In this document: piece after piece, positions 36,720 through 49,139 of the stretch
Layout of the letters: each line of letters starts with the position of its first letter
Numbering within the stretch: the first letter of the stretch is position 1
DNA from: Niebla homalea
Taxonomy: Eukaryota; Ascomycota; Lecanoromycetes; Lecanorales; Ramalinaceae
Reading direction: 5' to 3'
DNA length: 64,000 nucleotides
Assembly (NCBI GenBank): GCA_019925105.1
Contig: JAHGAU010000021.1
Span: forward strand, 744,001-808,000
Program-made: the position numbers and the translations under genes
Notes under the pieces: model-generated
The model's input: the letters and a program-made list of their open reading frames with translations, nothing else
What the model was told of the DNA's origin: nothing
Database searches by the model: none

Positions 36720-39700
36720 AAGACCGGTAAGGTAATAACCTTTAAAAACCAAAGGAAAAAAATACCCTTAAGGTATATATAACCTTAAAAAACCGTTACG
36801 GTATTAATATTAAATATTTAATCGATATTATAAAAAGCCTAGCCTGGATACGATTTAAAAACGACTTAAGGATTAATATAAGCTATAAGGGTCCGGGCTA
36901 TATATAGAGCTTATATAAGAGTTTATAAGTTTACAAAAGACCCCGAATATAATAATTAATAAATATAATAGCCGCTATTAAAAAGTCTATATTAAGATTA
37001 AGGCGATTAATAGTTTTTTAATTATCCCGGATTATTTCGTTATTTAAATATTCTTAAATAAATTAGGGGAGTTATAGTAAACGTAATACTCGGTACTTAC
37101 TTAAACTGCGGTATAATAAGGCCCGGGTACTTTTAAATTTTACGATATTATATAAAAAACCCGTAATAAAAAAAGCTTAAACGGCTATTTAATAATTAAA
37201 CGTCTTAATATAGGCTTATAAGAATATATTAAAGGGTTATAATAAAAGGATTTTTGATAAGACCCGGGAAAAGCCTATTTATTAATATTATACCTAGAAA
37301 AGGCGTAATAATAAGTATATTAAAGATAGATATTAAAATTTTTACCTTCAAAAGAAGCTTATAAAGTTCCATATTAAGAAGCTTAAGATTATTAAGGAAA
37401 TTATTATGTTTATAAATTTCTTAATAATAAACTTTTACTTATTAATATATATATAATAATTAATAACGATAATATCGGTTACCTTAATAAATCTATAAAA
37501 GTTAATAATCCTTAATAATAACTATAGTTAATATATTTTTTATAAAAAGAGATTCTTTTAAGGGGAGTTAAGACCTTATTAATTCTTATTTTTAAGATCC
37601 GGGTTAATAAGAATAAATTATATAAAGGATATAAATACTACCTATATAATATATAGGGTAAATAGTAAGCTTATCGAGGTAAAATTTATTAATACGGTAT
37701 ATTCTTTAATAAACTTAATTAATCTTATATTTAAGATATAATTTTTAGACTATAAAGCTTAACTTAATATAACGTAAATAGTCCGGACGATAACGTATAA
37801 TTAAAAAAAGCTTACTTATAATAAATAAAACGGCTTATTTATAATTAATTTCTAGGAATTTACCCTTATTATAACGGCGTTTAACGTACTTTCAGCTATA
37901 TTTATTTAATATATATATATAAGTTACCTTAGAACTTAAAAATTATTTTAATTAACGGACGTATTAATTAAAATGGATCTTAAACGTAAACGCTATAATA
38001 ATAATAAAGCTAAAAACGCTTATTATATATATTATATTATTAAACGGTTATACTTTTAATTATATAAGGGATATTTTAAATTTATAAAAAATCCGTTAAA
38101 GCTTATTTATACGGACCTTTTAAGAATAATTAATCTTCAAGGGTATAATAAAATAACGTATTATATAACCTTCCGTAATAATAAGACTATAATATTAAAG
38201 GTTTATTTATTAATATATAAATCGGACGTAATTTAACGGTTTAAAGAGTTTAAAGTTAAATATAAATAACCTTTAAATTAAAAGATTAAACATTTTCAGG
38301 TTAATAATAAAAGTAAATATATATTTAAGGTTTTCTTAAAATACTTAAAATAATATAAGATTATCTTTAAGGTAATAATATATAAAAGCCTTAAATAAAA
38401 TTTAATTAATAAAAAAATTAACCGGAAAATTAATAAGAAGATGAAAGTTATACGGATAACGGGGGGTATATTTAAAAGCTTTTAATCAGAATTAATTTAA
38501 ACGGTAAATTATATAATTATACGGATATTATATATATAGCTTAAAAAAGTAATATTATATTAAACTTAATATAATAAGAAATTAAACGTATTTTATATAC
38601 GGATTTTAAGGTCGATTATATATGTAAAAACTATAGGTTACCGGGTTAAGTTTAATAATAGGTCGGAACCATATATCTTAATAGATTTTAATAAAAGGAT
38701 TAATAAATACTTTAAAATAATTAATTTACGGATAAAACGGTTTAACCTTATAATAAAGAACGTATATAACGTATATATTAAGGAAAAACGGGTAATACCG
38801 TTAAATAACTTAAATTATAAAAAGTTTATTAACTGAATTTAAGAACTTAAGAAGGTAAAAAGGCCTTAATAAGACCTTAATTTAAAAAAGAAGTTTAAGA
38901 ATTACGATTTAATTAAAATAAATATTATTAATATAGGCTTTATTTTTATTAAGCGACCTATACGTCCGGCTATAATCCTTACTTAATAAATAGCTTTACC
39001 GGACCCCTTAAACTTAACGGTTAAAGATTTAAAAATTAATTATAATTAAGGATAAAAATAATAAATTAAGAACTTAATTAAAAATAATTTTAACCTTATA
39101 TTTCCGGATAAATTATATAATATTTTATTAAATTCACTTTTTTTCTCGACTTTATTAATTAATAATAAGGATAAACTATTATACCCTTTAGCTTTAATAT
39201 CCTTTAAAACGACTTTAAAACTTATTAAGCTTAAAACTTATAAAGAAACTATAATAAATAAGTATACTTAAATAAATTAAAAGTTAACGGAAAATAATAA
39301 ATACGGTTCCCTTAAAAAGAACGATATTTAAATTTTAATTACGCGGAGTTAAATCCCCGTTAACGTAACGATATTACGAGGACGGTAAGTTTATACCCTT
39401 AAACGTAAAGTTAATAATAATATAATTTACTATAAGGCCCAATAAGTAGTACGTAGCTTTAAATAACGTAAAAGTATCGATTATAATAAGACGTTTATTT
39501 CAATAATAAAATTTATAAGCTATAAGGTTTTTTTTATTTTTATAATAATTAATAATTAAGATTTAAAGCAAATAAACGTTAAAATAACGTTTTTTTACGG
39601 TCTTATTAAGGAAGAAATATATATAAAATAATTAAAAGGATAAAAAAAGACCGATAAAGACGGTAAAAAGCTTTATTATAAGCTTAAAAAGGGCTTATAT

Positions 39701-41074
39701 AGATTAAAGTAATTATTACGGTTATAATATAATCGTTTTTGGGAGTTTATAATTATATAAAGTTTTAAGTTTATTTATACGGACTATTACGTATTTTTTT
39801 ACTTTAAAACTAATATAATCGTAACTATATATATAAATAACGTCTTAATAATTAATTTATTTAAATAAGGGATTTAGGACTTAAAGATTATATTTAATTA
39901 AGAATTCCGTATATTTAATTTAAATCCAATAAACTATTATTTAAGTATTATTATTATTTAAAACCGATAAAATTAAACAATTTATCTTAATTAAAAAGCC
40001 TATATTAAAAGGGTAATATAAAATTATAATTAATAAAAAGCTTACTTAACGTATATATTTATATAAGTCGATTTCAGGCCGGAACCGTTATTTAAGGGTT
40101 ATTAAGTAAAGCTAAAGTTTAAATAATAATATTAATCGGCCGTAAGTTTATTAATATATATTATACTTAATATATAACCGGATATAATTTATACGGTAAT
40201 AGTTATTAACCGGTATTCCGTAAATCCGTTTTATTAATATTAATTATATATAAGGTAAATTATACGTTATTTACGGATTATTATATACTTTTAATTAATA
40301 TATAAGGGTAAGTTTAAAGCTCTTAATAAATATACCGATTCTGATTTTATGGTTAACTCTACCCGTAAATTAACTTTAAGCTATTTCTTTAACGTAAAGA
40401 ATATACCGATTTATTAATTTTTAAAAAGGTAACCGATTATAACGTTATTTACTTATAAAGCTAAATATACGGGATAAATATAAGCTATTAAGGAAGCTAT
40501 TTAGCTAAAAGATTTATTAAGGTAAATATAACCCAATAAATCTGGATATATATTTATTATTACGATCTATAATAATAATTAAGGGGCTATCATACTAATT
40601 AAAAACCCGGTATATTACGTAAGGATAAAGTATATAAATATCTAATTGTATTGGTTACGGGAATAACTTAAGGTTAATATTATTAATCTCGAATATATCC
40701 ATATTACGGAGCAGGTAATTAACGGGTTAATAAAGGCTTTATTTATTAAGACCTTTATATAGTTTAAACGGACGTTAAGTTTTAAGGAATTATTATATTG
40801 ATAGTTTAAGGACCGTATGCTTATTAACGGCGGACCTAATAATAAGCCGGGTAATAAGTAATAAGTAAATAATAGCTATATAAGGGAGTTAATTACTTAA
40901 CAATTAAAGGAGCTAGTTACTTAATAACCAGAAAAGCTAATTACTTAATAATTAAGGGAGCTACTTAATAAATACGGTAACTAGACTCTTATATAAAAGG
41001 ATATAATATCAGGGCTATAAAAGAGCTATTTAATAAGTAAGATTTACGGGCTATATACGAAGTTCGAAAAGGAG
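36720..41074 (+). pseudogene. Element A pol (protease-integrase-RT-RNase H), RIP-killed
   Basis: Copia polyprotein remnant. The RT reads from about 39.45 kb (KFISYKVFF tract), with KGLYRLK near 39.69 kb and the catalytic box as YINN (39830-39841; YVDD expected, both Asp codons GAY to AAY). RNase H at the end shows YNNN-stop-GAI for the usual DNQGAI (40566-40590), KYINI for KHIDI (40628-40642) and EQVINGL-KAL near 40.71 kb. Stops are TAA/TAG at Gln/Trp positions. The upstream 36.77-39.4 kb, with gag end, protease and integrase, is strongly decayed. The reversed copy at 60533-64000 is collinear with about 37.6-41.07 kb, which confirms the extent. Confidence 0.8.
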
Positions 41075-41168
41075 TATTAAATATATAGGATCGTTACTTA
41101 AGAAATTACGTAACGCGGATCAGATTAGATAAGGCGGACGTGCTAGACCCAAGTGGGATAACGGCATA
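41075..41168 (+). repeat. Element A 3' LTR, left part
   Basis: TATTAAATATATAGG (TGTTGAATGTGCAGG before RIP) up to GGCATA, where B1 is inserted. Contains the little-mutated core GCGGATCAGATTAGATAAGG shared with 18.57 kb and, reversed, with 60.49 kb. Confidence 0.85.
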
Positions 41169-41320
41169 TGTTAAAAGTACTTACATTGGTTACCCGGCAC
41201 TCGGGTAGATTAGATATAATCCGAAGCTAGACCCAATTAGGATAACCGGGATTTAAGAGTACTTAATCGTACTTCTATATATAGAAAATAATTAAGTAAT
41301 TTATACCTTATATTTTAAGA
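41169..41320 (+). repeat. B1 5' LTR
   Basis: 152 bp, starts TGTTAAAAGTACTTACATTGG. Same length as the other three B LTRs (42536-42687, 48983-49134, 54212-54363). Confidence 0.9.
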
Positions 41321-41335
41321 GGTTATAAGCCCGGC
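41321..41335 (+). promoter_or_regulatory. B1 primer-binding site, half-tRNA(iMet) type
   Basis: GGTTATAAGCCCGGC immediately after the LTR fits the complement of the initiator-tRNA anticodon region with one RIP change (GAG to AAG). Confidence 0.7.
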
Positions 41336-42535
41336 CTCGCGATAACGATACCCTATAGGGACATTTTTTCTTTATTTAATTTTATAATTATAATATAAAG
41401 ATCTTACCGTATAAAATATACTTAAAAAATAGAAATATTCTACTTAAAAATACTACGATTTTTAAGCTATAAAGTTAATTAATAACTTAATAATCTAAAA
41501 TTCTATAAGGATAAGATGCCTTAACCTTATTATTATTAAGATATATATATTTATTAATTAAAAGTATAAATACTTATTTCTTAACCTTATAGGTTAACTA
41601 TACGCCGGCACTTATACGCCGGAAACCGGCTATATATAAAAGCCTTAATTCTATAATATAAAACGTTAAGCGGAACCTTAATAAGGAAATTTCGATTTTA
41701 ATTAAACTTTTTAAAGTTTAAACCCTTAAAAACCTTATAATTATAATAAGAAATCTTTATCCGATCTAAACTTTCTTTATAACTTAAAAGATCTTTAACC
41801 TTATTCCGCCGTTAAGATTACTTAATAAAACCTTTTATAAGGATTACGGAACGCTATAAAGTTAAAAAACTTTAAACTTTTACTTTTTATAATAAAAAAT
41901 CTTATTTTTAAAATAAACTTTTATTTTTAAGACGGTAATTTTAATTATATAATAAGGATACGATTCGGTTTTATCCTTAAAATTACTTAATTAAAATTAT
42001 TTTTAAGGATTAAATTTAAAGAGAAAAAAATTTATTTATTTAAATTAAGATTTTACGTTTTAAAAAAAGGAAATTAAGAATTAATTATTAAATCCTTTAT
42101 ATTTTAATTAACCCAGAAAGCCTTTTAATTTAATTAACGTCCAGAAAATTAAGGGTAAAATAATTATAAGTAAAAATTATAATTCCTAAAGTAAAAAGCG
42201 GTAATTAAATATAAAAATTAACTTTCCATATTATATTAAACGTAAAAAAAATAAGTAATTTTAAAAAAATATAAAGATAACTTAAATATCCGCGAAGTTT
42301 CAATTTATTATTAATTAAAATAAATTAAACTTTATTCAGAATTTAAACTTTATTATTAAAACCTTTAAGTATATTATTATTTTACTTTATTAATACGGAA
42401 ATCCTTTTATTGCTTTTTATTATTAAATTAAAAGTAAATTCTTCTATTTTTACTTAAGAAACCTTCGGAAAGAAAACCGAAGAATTATTTAAAAGGTAAT
42501 TAAAGACGTAAATAGGGAGTATTTACCCCCGTTTA
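41336..42535 (+). other. B1 leader region
   Basis: A 1.2-kb segment between primer site and gag, near-identical in layout to 42703-43910 in B2. No protein frame recognised; probably a long untranslated leader. It ends with GTTTA (42531-42535), the left copy of the B2 target duplication. Confidence 0.7.
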
Positions 42536-42687
42536 TATTAAAAGTACTCACATTGGTTACCCGGCACTCGGGTAGATTAGATATGATCCGAAGCTAGACC
42601 CAATTAGAATAACCGGGATTTAGGAGTACTTAGTCGTACTTTTATATATAAAGAATAATTAAGTAACTTATATTTTATATTTTAAGA
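42536..42687 (+). repeat. B2 5' LTR
   Basis: 152 bp, starts TATTAAAAGTACTCACATTGG, ends TTTTAAGA. Followed by primer site AATTATAAGCCCGGC (42688-42702). Confidence 0.9.
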
Positions 42688-42702
42688 AATTATAAGCCCG
42701 GC
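42688..42702 (+). promoter_or_regulatory. B2 primer-binding site
   Basis: AATTATAAGCCCGGC, RIP-altered version of the B1 site at 41321. Confidence 0.65.
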
Positions 42703-43910
42703 CTTATGATAACGATACTTTATAGGGATATATTTTCCTTATTCAATTTTATAATTATAATATAAAGATCTTACCGTATAAAATATATTTAAAAAATAAA
42801 AGTATTCTACTTAAGAATATTATTAAATTACGATTTTTAAGTTATAAAGCCAATTAATAACTTAATAATCTAAAATTCTATAAGGATAAAATACTTTAAC
42901 CTTACTATTATTAAAATATATATATTTATTAATTAAAAGTATAAATATTTATTTCTTAACCTTATAAGTTAACTATACGTTAATATCCATACGCTAAAAC
43001 CCGGTTATATATAAAGGCCTCGGCTTTATAATATAAAACGTTAAGCAGAGCCTTAATAAAGAAATTTCAATTTTAATTAAACTCTTTAAAGTTTAAACCC
43101 TTAAAAATTTTATAATTATAATAAAAAATCTTTATCCGATTTAAACTTTCTTTATAACTTAAAGGATTTTTAACCTTATTCCGCCGCTAGGATTACTTAA
43201 TAAAATCTTTTATAAAGATTATGGAATATTATAGAGTTAAAAAACTTTAAATTTTTACTTTTTATAATAAAAAATCTTATTTTTAAGATAAATTCTTATT
43301 TTTAAGATAGCAACTTTAATTATATAATAAAGATATAACTTAATTTTACCTTTAAAATTACTTAATTAAGATTATTTTTAAGGATTAAATTTAAAAAGAA
43401 AAAAGTCTATTTATTTAAATTAAGATTCTACGTTTTAAAAAAGGAAGGTTAAGAATTAATTATTAAATCCTTTATATTTTAATTAACCCGGAAGGCTTTT
43501 TAATTTAATTAACGTCCGGAAGATTAAGGATAAAGTAATTATAAATAGAAATTATAATTCTTAAAGTAAAGAGCGGTAATTAAATATAGAAATTGGCTTT
43601 CCGTATTATATTAAATATAAAGAAGGCGAGCAATTTTAAAAAAATATAAAGATAACCTAAATATCCGCGAAGTTTCGGTTTATTATTAATTAAAATAAAT
43701 TAAACTTTATTTAAAATTTAAACTTTATTATTAAAACCCTTAAGTATATTATTACTTTATTCTATTAATACGGAAATCCTTTTATTGCCTTTTATTATTA
43801 AATTAAGAGTAAATTCTTCCGTTTTTATTTAAGAAATTTTCAGAAAGAAAACTAAAGGACTATTTAGGAGGTAATTAAAGACGTAAATAGGGAGTATTTA
43901 CCCCCGTTTA
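42703..43910 (+). other. B2 leader region
   Basis: 1.2 kb collinear with 41336-42535. No coding signal seen. Confidence 0.7.
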
Positions 43911-46900
43911 CGCTAAAGTTTTATAATAGCTTCGGTTTAAAGGTATTTAAAGAACCTTTAATATTACCGCTTAACAAGTTAATCTTTAAGCTCCGTTTAA
44001 GGGTAAAAAGCTGGATCCCGTTATTCAATACGGAATATCCCCTACTTTTAAATAATTTATTAATTAAGTATTAATTAGAATTTAAATCGTTAGAGTTAGA
44101 AAACTTATCGGGTTTTTTATTTAATCCTAGCCTTAAGTTTAAATTTAATTAAGTAATTAATATTTTTTTACGTATAAGTATTAATTTAAAGACTTTAAGT
44201 TCCTATTTTCTTACTAAAAATAACCTTTAAAATTAAAGACTCCGTTTCTGGGAGTTTTTTCCTTAATATAATTCCGTTATTAATCGAATAACGTTAATAA
44301 ATATTATAATACCGGTAAGTTAAGGATTAATTAATCCTTAATAACCTTTATAAGCCTATAATTATTAAGGATAAACTTAAGGCTATTATAGTTATTAAAA
44401 CTCGTTATAAGGATAATATACGTTACCTTATAAATAAATTAAATATAATTAAAGAAATCTAGATTATTTTTATTATCCATTTTAAACATTAAGGTTTAAG
44501 CTTATATATTAAGTTAACTTAAGAGTTTAAAATAATAATAAAAAATTTAAATAAAATAATCGATTAATTTGCCCGTAAATTCCGTAAATATATTACTAAA
44601 ATACTGACCATCGATAAATTATATAAAGTCCTTAATTTAATAATTATTTAATTTTTCTTACTTGGTCTCGGTAACGGTTAATAATATTTTTATATTAACT
44701 TAATTTAAAATTAAATTATTTTAAGTTAAAATTCTTTTAATTTTAACGAAATTATATTAAAAGTTATTAATGAAGAATTATAAATTAATATAACCTGCGT
44801 TAATATTACTTTATAATCCTATTTAATAATTCTAAAGGTTAATAATAAGTAGTTTTTTATTGAATATAATAATTAGAAATATAATTATTATACCGTAAAA
44901 GGCCGTAATAATAAATACCCAGAGAGTAATTATTAAGTCCTTTACTTTAAGAAAAGGATTAAGATAATATACCGGAAATTAAAGAAGTTAAAGATTAAGG
45001 AAGTTATTATTATTACGATATTAATAAATCTATCGGTTTTAAGGGAAGTTTATAATATAATAAACGTAAACGTTAAGCTTAAATATATAATAATATTTAT
45101 TAATCCAGTTAATTTATAAAAGTTAATAATTTTAAATAATAACTATAATAAGTACCTTTTTTATTAAAAAGAATTCTTTAATAATAATTTCCGGCCTTAT
45201 TAAATAATATTTTTAAGGCTAAATTTAACGTAAATTAATTATACCGGCGGTATTAATACCGCCCGGATAATTTATAATATTAACGGGAGGAAAATAATAA
45301 TTAAATTTTTAAACTTTATTTACTTTTTTAATAATAAAATAAACCTTTTTTTAAAGACCTAACTTTTAAATAATAAAGTTAAAATAGTAACTTTCCGGGT
45401 TAAATGGATAATAATTAAAGGACCCGGTAAGTTTATATATTCCTAGTAGGGATAGCTCTTTATATTAAATCTTTAAATATTATTTTAATTAATAATAATG
45501 GTATTTAACGTATTAAACGATATATTAATTTAATATATAAGGATAAGGTATTTCGGCCCTTAATTTATCGTTAAGTTAATTATAATATTAATAAAGATAT
45601 CCCTTAAACGTAAATAAAAGGAATAAAAAAAGCCTTTAAAGGAAATAATATATATATATTATACCTTTAATAAAATGACTTCTTAGCCTTATAAGGGATA
45701 TTTTAAGTTAAAAATTACTCCGTTAAAGTTTATTTATTTAAATATTACGGGGTTTATTAAGCCGGTAAACTTTAATATAATTAAATATTTTATTACTTTC
45801 CGGGATAAATTTATTTATATATTAAAAGTCTATTTAATAATCTATAAGTTAGACGTAACCCGTAAATTCCAATAGTTTTAATCTAAATATAAAACTATCA
45901 ACCGGAAAATTAAGCATTTACGGGTAAATAACGGGGGTAAATATATATTAAAGGACTTTTAAGATTACTTTAAAAACTATAATATTATTTATAAATTAAC
46001 GGTATGAAATAACCTTAAATAAAACCTTATAAATGAAAAATTTAACCAAAAAATTAAAAAGTAAACCTATATAATAATCTATAATATAAACTTATTTAAG
46101 AATTTATAACCGGAAATTATTATAATTATTAATTATTTTATTATAAAAGAACTTACGTTTAATTTAAAAAGGAAGATTACCCTATATTAAGTATAATATA
46201 ATTAAGAACCGGATTTATTATATTTATAAATAATTAAATTATTAATATAAATTAAAATTATAAAGTATTAAATTTCCTTAAATAAAAAAACCGATTTATT
46301 TATTTTATTAAGTTACGATAATAAGATTATTAAAATATACCAGGTTTTTAACTTTTAAGTATAAACTTTTAATAAGAAAGTAAAACGATTTTATAACGTT
46401 TATATTAAGGAACGGAAGATTACTCCGTTAAATAACTCCAATAAAGATATTTTAACGGAGAAGATTTAATATTTAAAAAAGGATATATAGCTTTAATAAG
46501 TCCCTATTTTAAAAAAGAATTACGAGAATTAGGTCTATAATAACGCCTTTATTAATAATATTTTAAACGATATACTTATAGGTAATATAACCCCGGTTAA
46601 AGAATAAGGAAATTACCCTTAAACTTAATATAATTAAGATAAGTAATAATTTAATAAATTATAAGAGGAAATTAAAATTATCCTTTAAAATAATCTTGAG
46701 CTTAAAATCCTTAAGTACTTAAAGCTCCGGGATATATCCTTAAATTTATTATTTACCTTTATTAATATAATTATTTCGGACGAAAAAAAGGATATTTATT
46801 ATTTAACGTTAATATTATTTAAGAATAAACCGGAATTATTTAAATTAAAAACTTATTAAGAAGCTATAAAAGATATTTACTATAAAATAAATTAATAATT

Positions 46901-48982
46901 AACGGAAAAAAATAAATACGGCTCTTATATTAAAAATAATACTTAAATACTTATACTTAAGTATATAATATCCCCGGATATAATTATTTTAAAGGGATAA
47001 TAAGTTTATATTCTTAAGAAAGGCATTAACGGTTTAATTATTCAGTATAAAACCCGTTAAATAATCTACGGTTATAAGTAATAGGAAAGTATTAACTATA
47101 ATAAAACTTTTATTTTTATGGTTAAACCTATAAGTTATAAGGTACTTTTTATATTAACGGCGGCTAACGATTAAAACTTAAAATAAATAAACGTAAAAAC
47201 GGCTTTTCTTTATAGTTTAATTAAAAAAAAAGTCTATATAAAGTAACCTTATAATTAAAAAAGGGTATTAATATATACTATAAACTTAATAAGGCCCTTT
47301 ATAGATTAAAGTAATCCTTTTAATTATAATATTATTATTTCTTTATTTTTATAAAGAAATAAGGATTTAAGCCGATACTTACGGACTATTACGTATTTAT
47401 ATACCCTGGAAATAAAACGATTATAACTCTTTATATAAACGATATTTTAATTATTAATTTATTTAAGGAAAATATTATAACCCTAAAAAAATACTTAATA
47501 ATTAATTCTATATATTTAATTTAAAGTTAATTTATTATTATTTAAATATAACTATTATAAAAGATTATTAAAATAGAATACTCCGACTTAATTAAAAGGC
47601 TTATATAAAAAGAGTTATTAAAGACTATAAATAATAGGATATTACCCTTATATATATCCTTATAAAGTTAAAGTATAAGCCGGAGTTTATACTTAAAGGC
47701 TATAAAGTTAATCCGATTTTCCGGAAGAAATATTAATCAGCCGTAAGCTCTTTAATATATATTATGCTTAAAACTTACTTAAATATTATTTACTTTATTT
47801 TAATAATTAATTAATATACCTTAAATCCTACTAAATATTATTAAAAGTTAATAAGAAGAATTTTACGTTATTTCCGTATTATTATTATTTTTTAATTAAT
47901 ATACCGGGATAAATTAAAAGCTCTTAATAGCTATATTGACTCCGATTTTACCGTAAATTTAACCCGGAGGTTTATTACGGGCTACGTATTTAATATCGGA
48001 AGTATTATGATTAATTAATAATTTAAACGTTAAACTATAGTTACCCTTTTTATTTATAAAGCGGAATATATAGGATAAATATAGGTAGTTAAAGAAGCTT
48101 TATAGCTTAAATAACTTTTAAATAAAATTAGGCTATATTAAGCTAAGAATTTCCCCGCCGTTATTATTTACGGAAATAATTAAAACGCTATAACTCTTAT
48201 TAAGAACCTTATATTTTATATTCGGATTAAGTATATAAATATTTAATAGTATTAACTTCGGGAAGTTATAAAAAATAACTAAGTAGATTTAGAATATATT
48301 TTAACGTATAAATAAGTTATTAACGGCTTAATAAAGCCTTTATTATATTAGTCCTTTAAGGGGTTCTGTAAAATACTTAGCTTAAAAATACCCCCGGAAT
48401 ATCCTTATATTAATTAAAGCTTTATTAATAATATTAATAACCTTATAGCTTTATCTTTAAGCTATTTAAGGTAAGCTTTAAACTATTTATAAGGAAAGCT
48501 CTTAATTACTTATAAGGAAATTATTATTAGTTTTAAGGAACCTAAGAATACGTTTTAATATAAATTTAATATATAAAATAAAAAAATTAAAAAAATATTT
48601 TAAAAAAGAAGTAAATTGTAAAAAACGATATTTACCCCGGAGTATACCCGGACGAAATTACGTACCCTAAGGGGTTATTAAAAAATAATTTAAGATATAA
48701 AAAGCTTATTATTACCGCGCCGGCTTTATAATTTAAGGGAATAAGTGGTATATATTTAAGGCTATAAATATAATCTTTTAAGGTATTTTACCGTAAAAAA
48801 ACCATTATTATAATATAGGGAAGTAAAAGATTACCGTTATAAAAAAGCTTTAATAACTTATAGAAAATATTACTTAAATAGGGTATACGTTATATAAAGA
48901 TTAAAGCTAAAAAGTAGTAATAGAATATAATATTATAAATAGATAATTATATAAATAATATATATTAAAGCTTGAAAAAGAG
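43911..48982 (+). pseudogene. B2 gag-pol polyprotein, RIP-killed
   Basis: Copia-type polyprotein remnant. Gag lies in the first 1 kb, and a Lys-rich basic stretch near 44.95-45.0 kb precedes the protease. Integrase core is around 45.72-46.1 kb (FIYLNITGFI with Asn for the first Asp, then LRVNNGGKY for LR-DNGGEY). RT is from about 47.1 kb, with catalytic YIND at 47432-47443 (first Asp mutated, second intact). RNase H reaches about 48.3 kb. Gln/Trp-type stops throughout. Pairs base for base with 49140-54211 at an offset of about 5.23 kb. Marginally less mutated than B1 in places, consistent with later arrival, though RIP makes dating unsafe. Confidence 0.8.
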
Positions 48983-49134
48983 TATTAAAAGTACTTATAT
49001 TAATTACTTAATATTTAAATAGATTAAATATAATCCGAAGTTAGACCCAATTAAGGTAGCCGGGATTCAGGAGTACTTAATCGCACTTCTGTACATAAAG
49101 AATAATTAAGTAACTTACACCTTACATTTCAAGA
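48983..49134 (+). repeat. B2 3' LTR
   Basis: 152 bp. The second half (CACTTCTGTACATAAAG, CTTACATTTCAAGA) is hardly mutated, unlike its first half. Confidence 0.9.
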
Positions 49135-49139
49135 GTTTA

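Larger units (their letters stand above)
42531..49139 (+). mobile_element. Copia element B2 nested in B1, GTTTA duplication
   Basis: A full-length second copy of the B family (42536-49134, 6599 bp) with LTRs of 152 bp, flanked by GTTTA on both sides (42531-42535 and 49135-49139). Each B1 half is collinear with the matching part of B2. The sequence after the right GTTTA (CGCTGAAGTTTTATAATAG) is the same as in B2 after its leader (CGCTAAAGTTTTATAATAG at 43911). Removing B2 with one GTTTA leaves a B1 of 6.59 kb. This explains the apparent tandem array of four LTRs as self-insertion and not unequal crossing-over. Confidence 0.88.
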
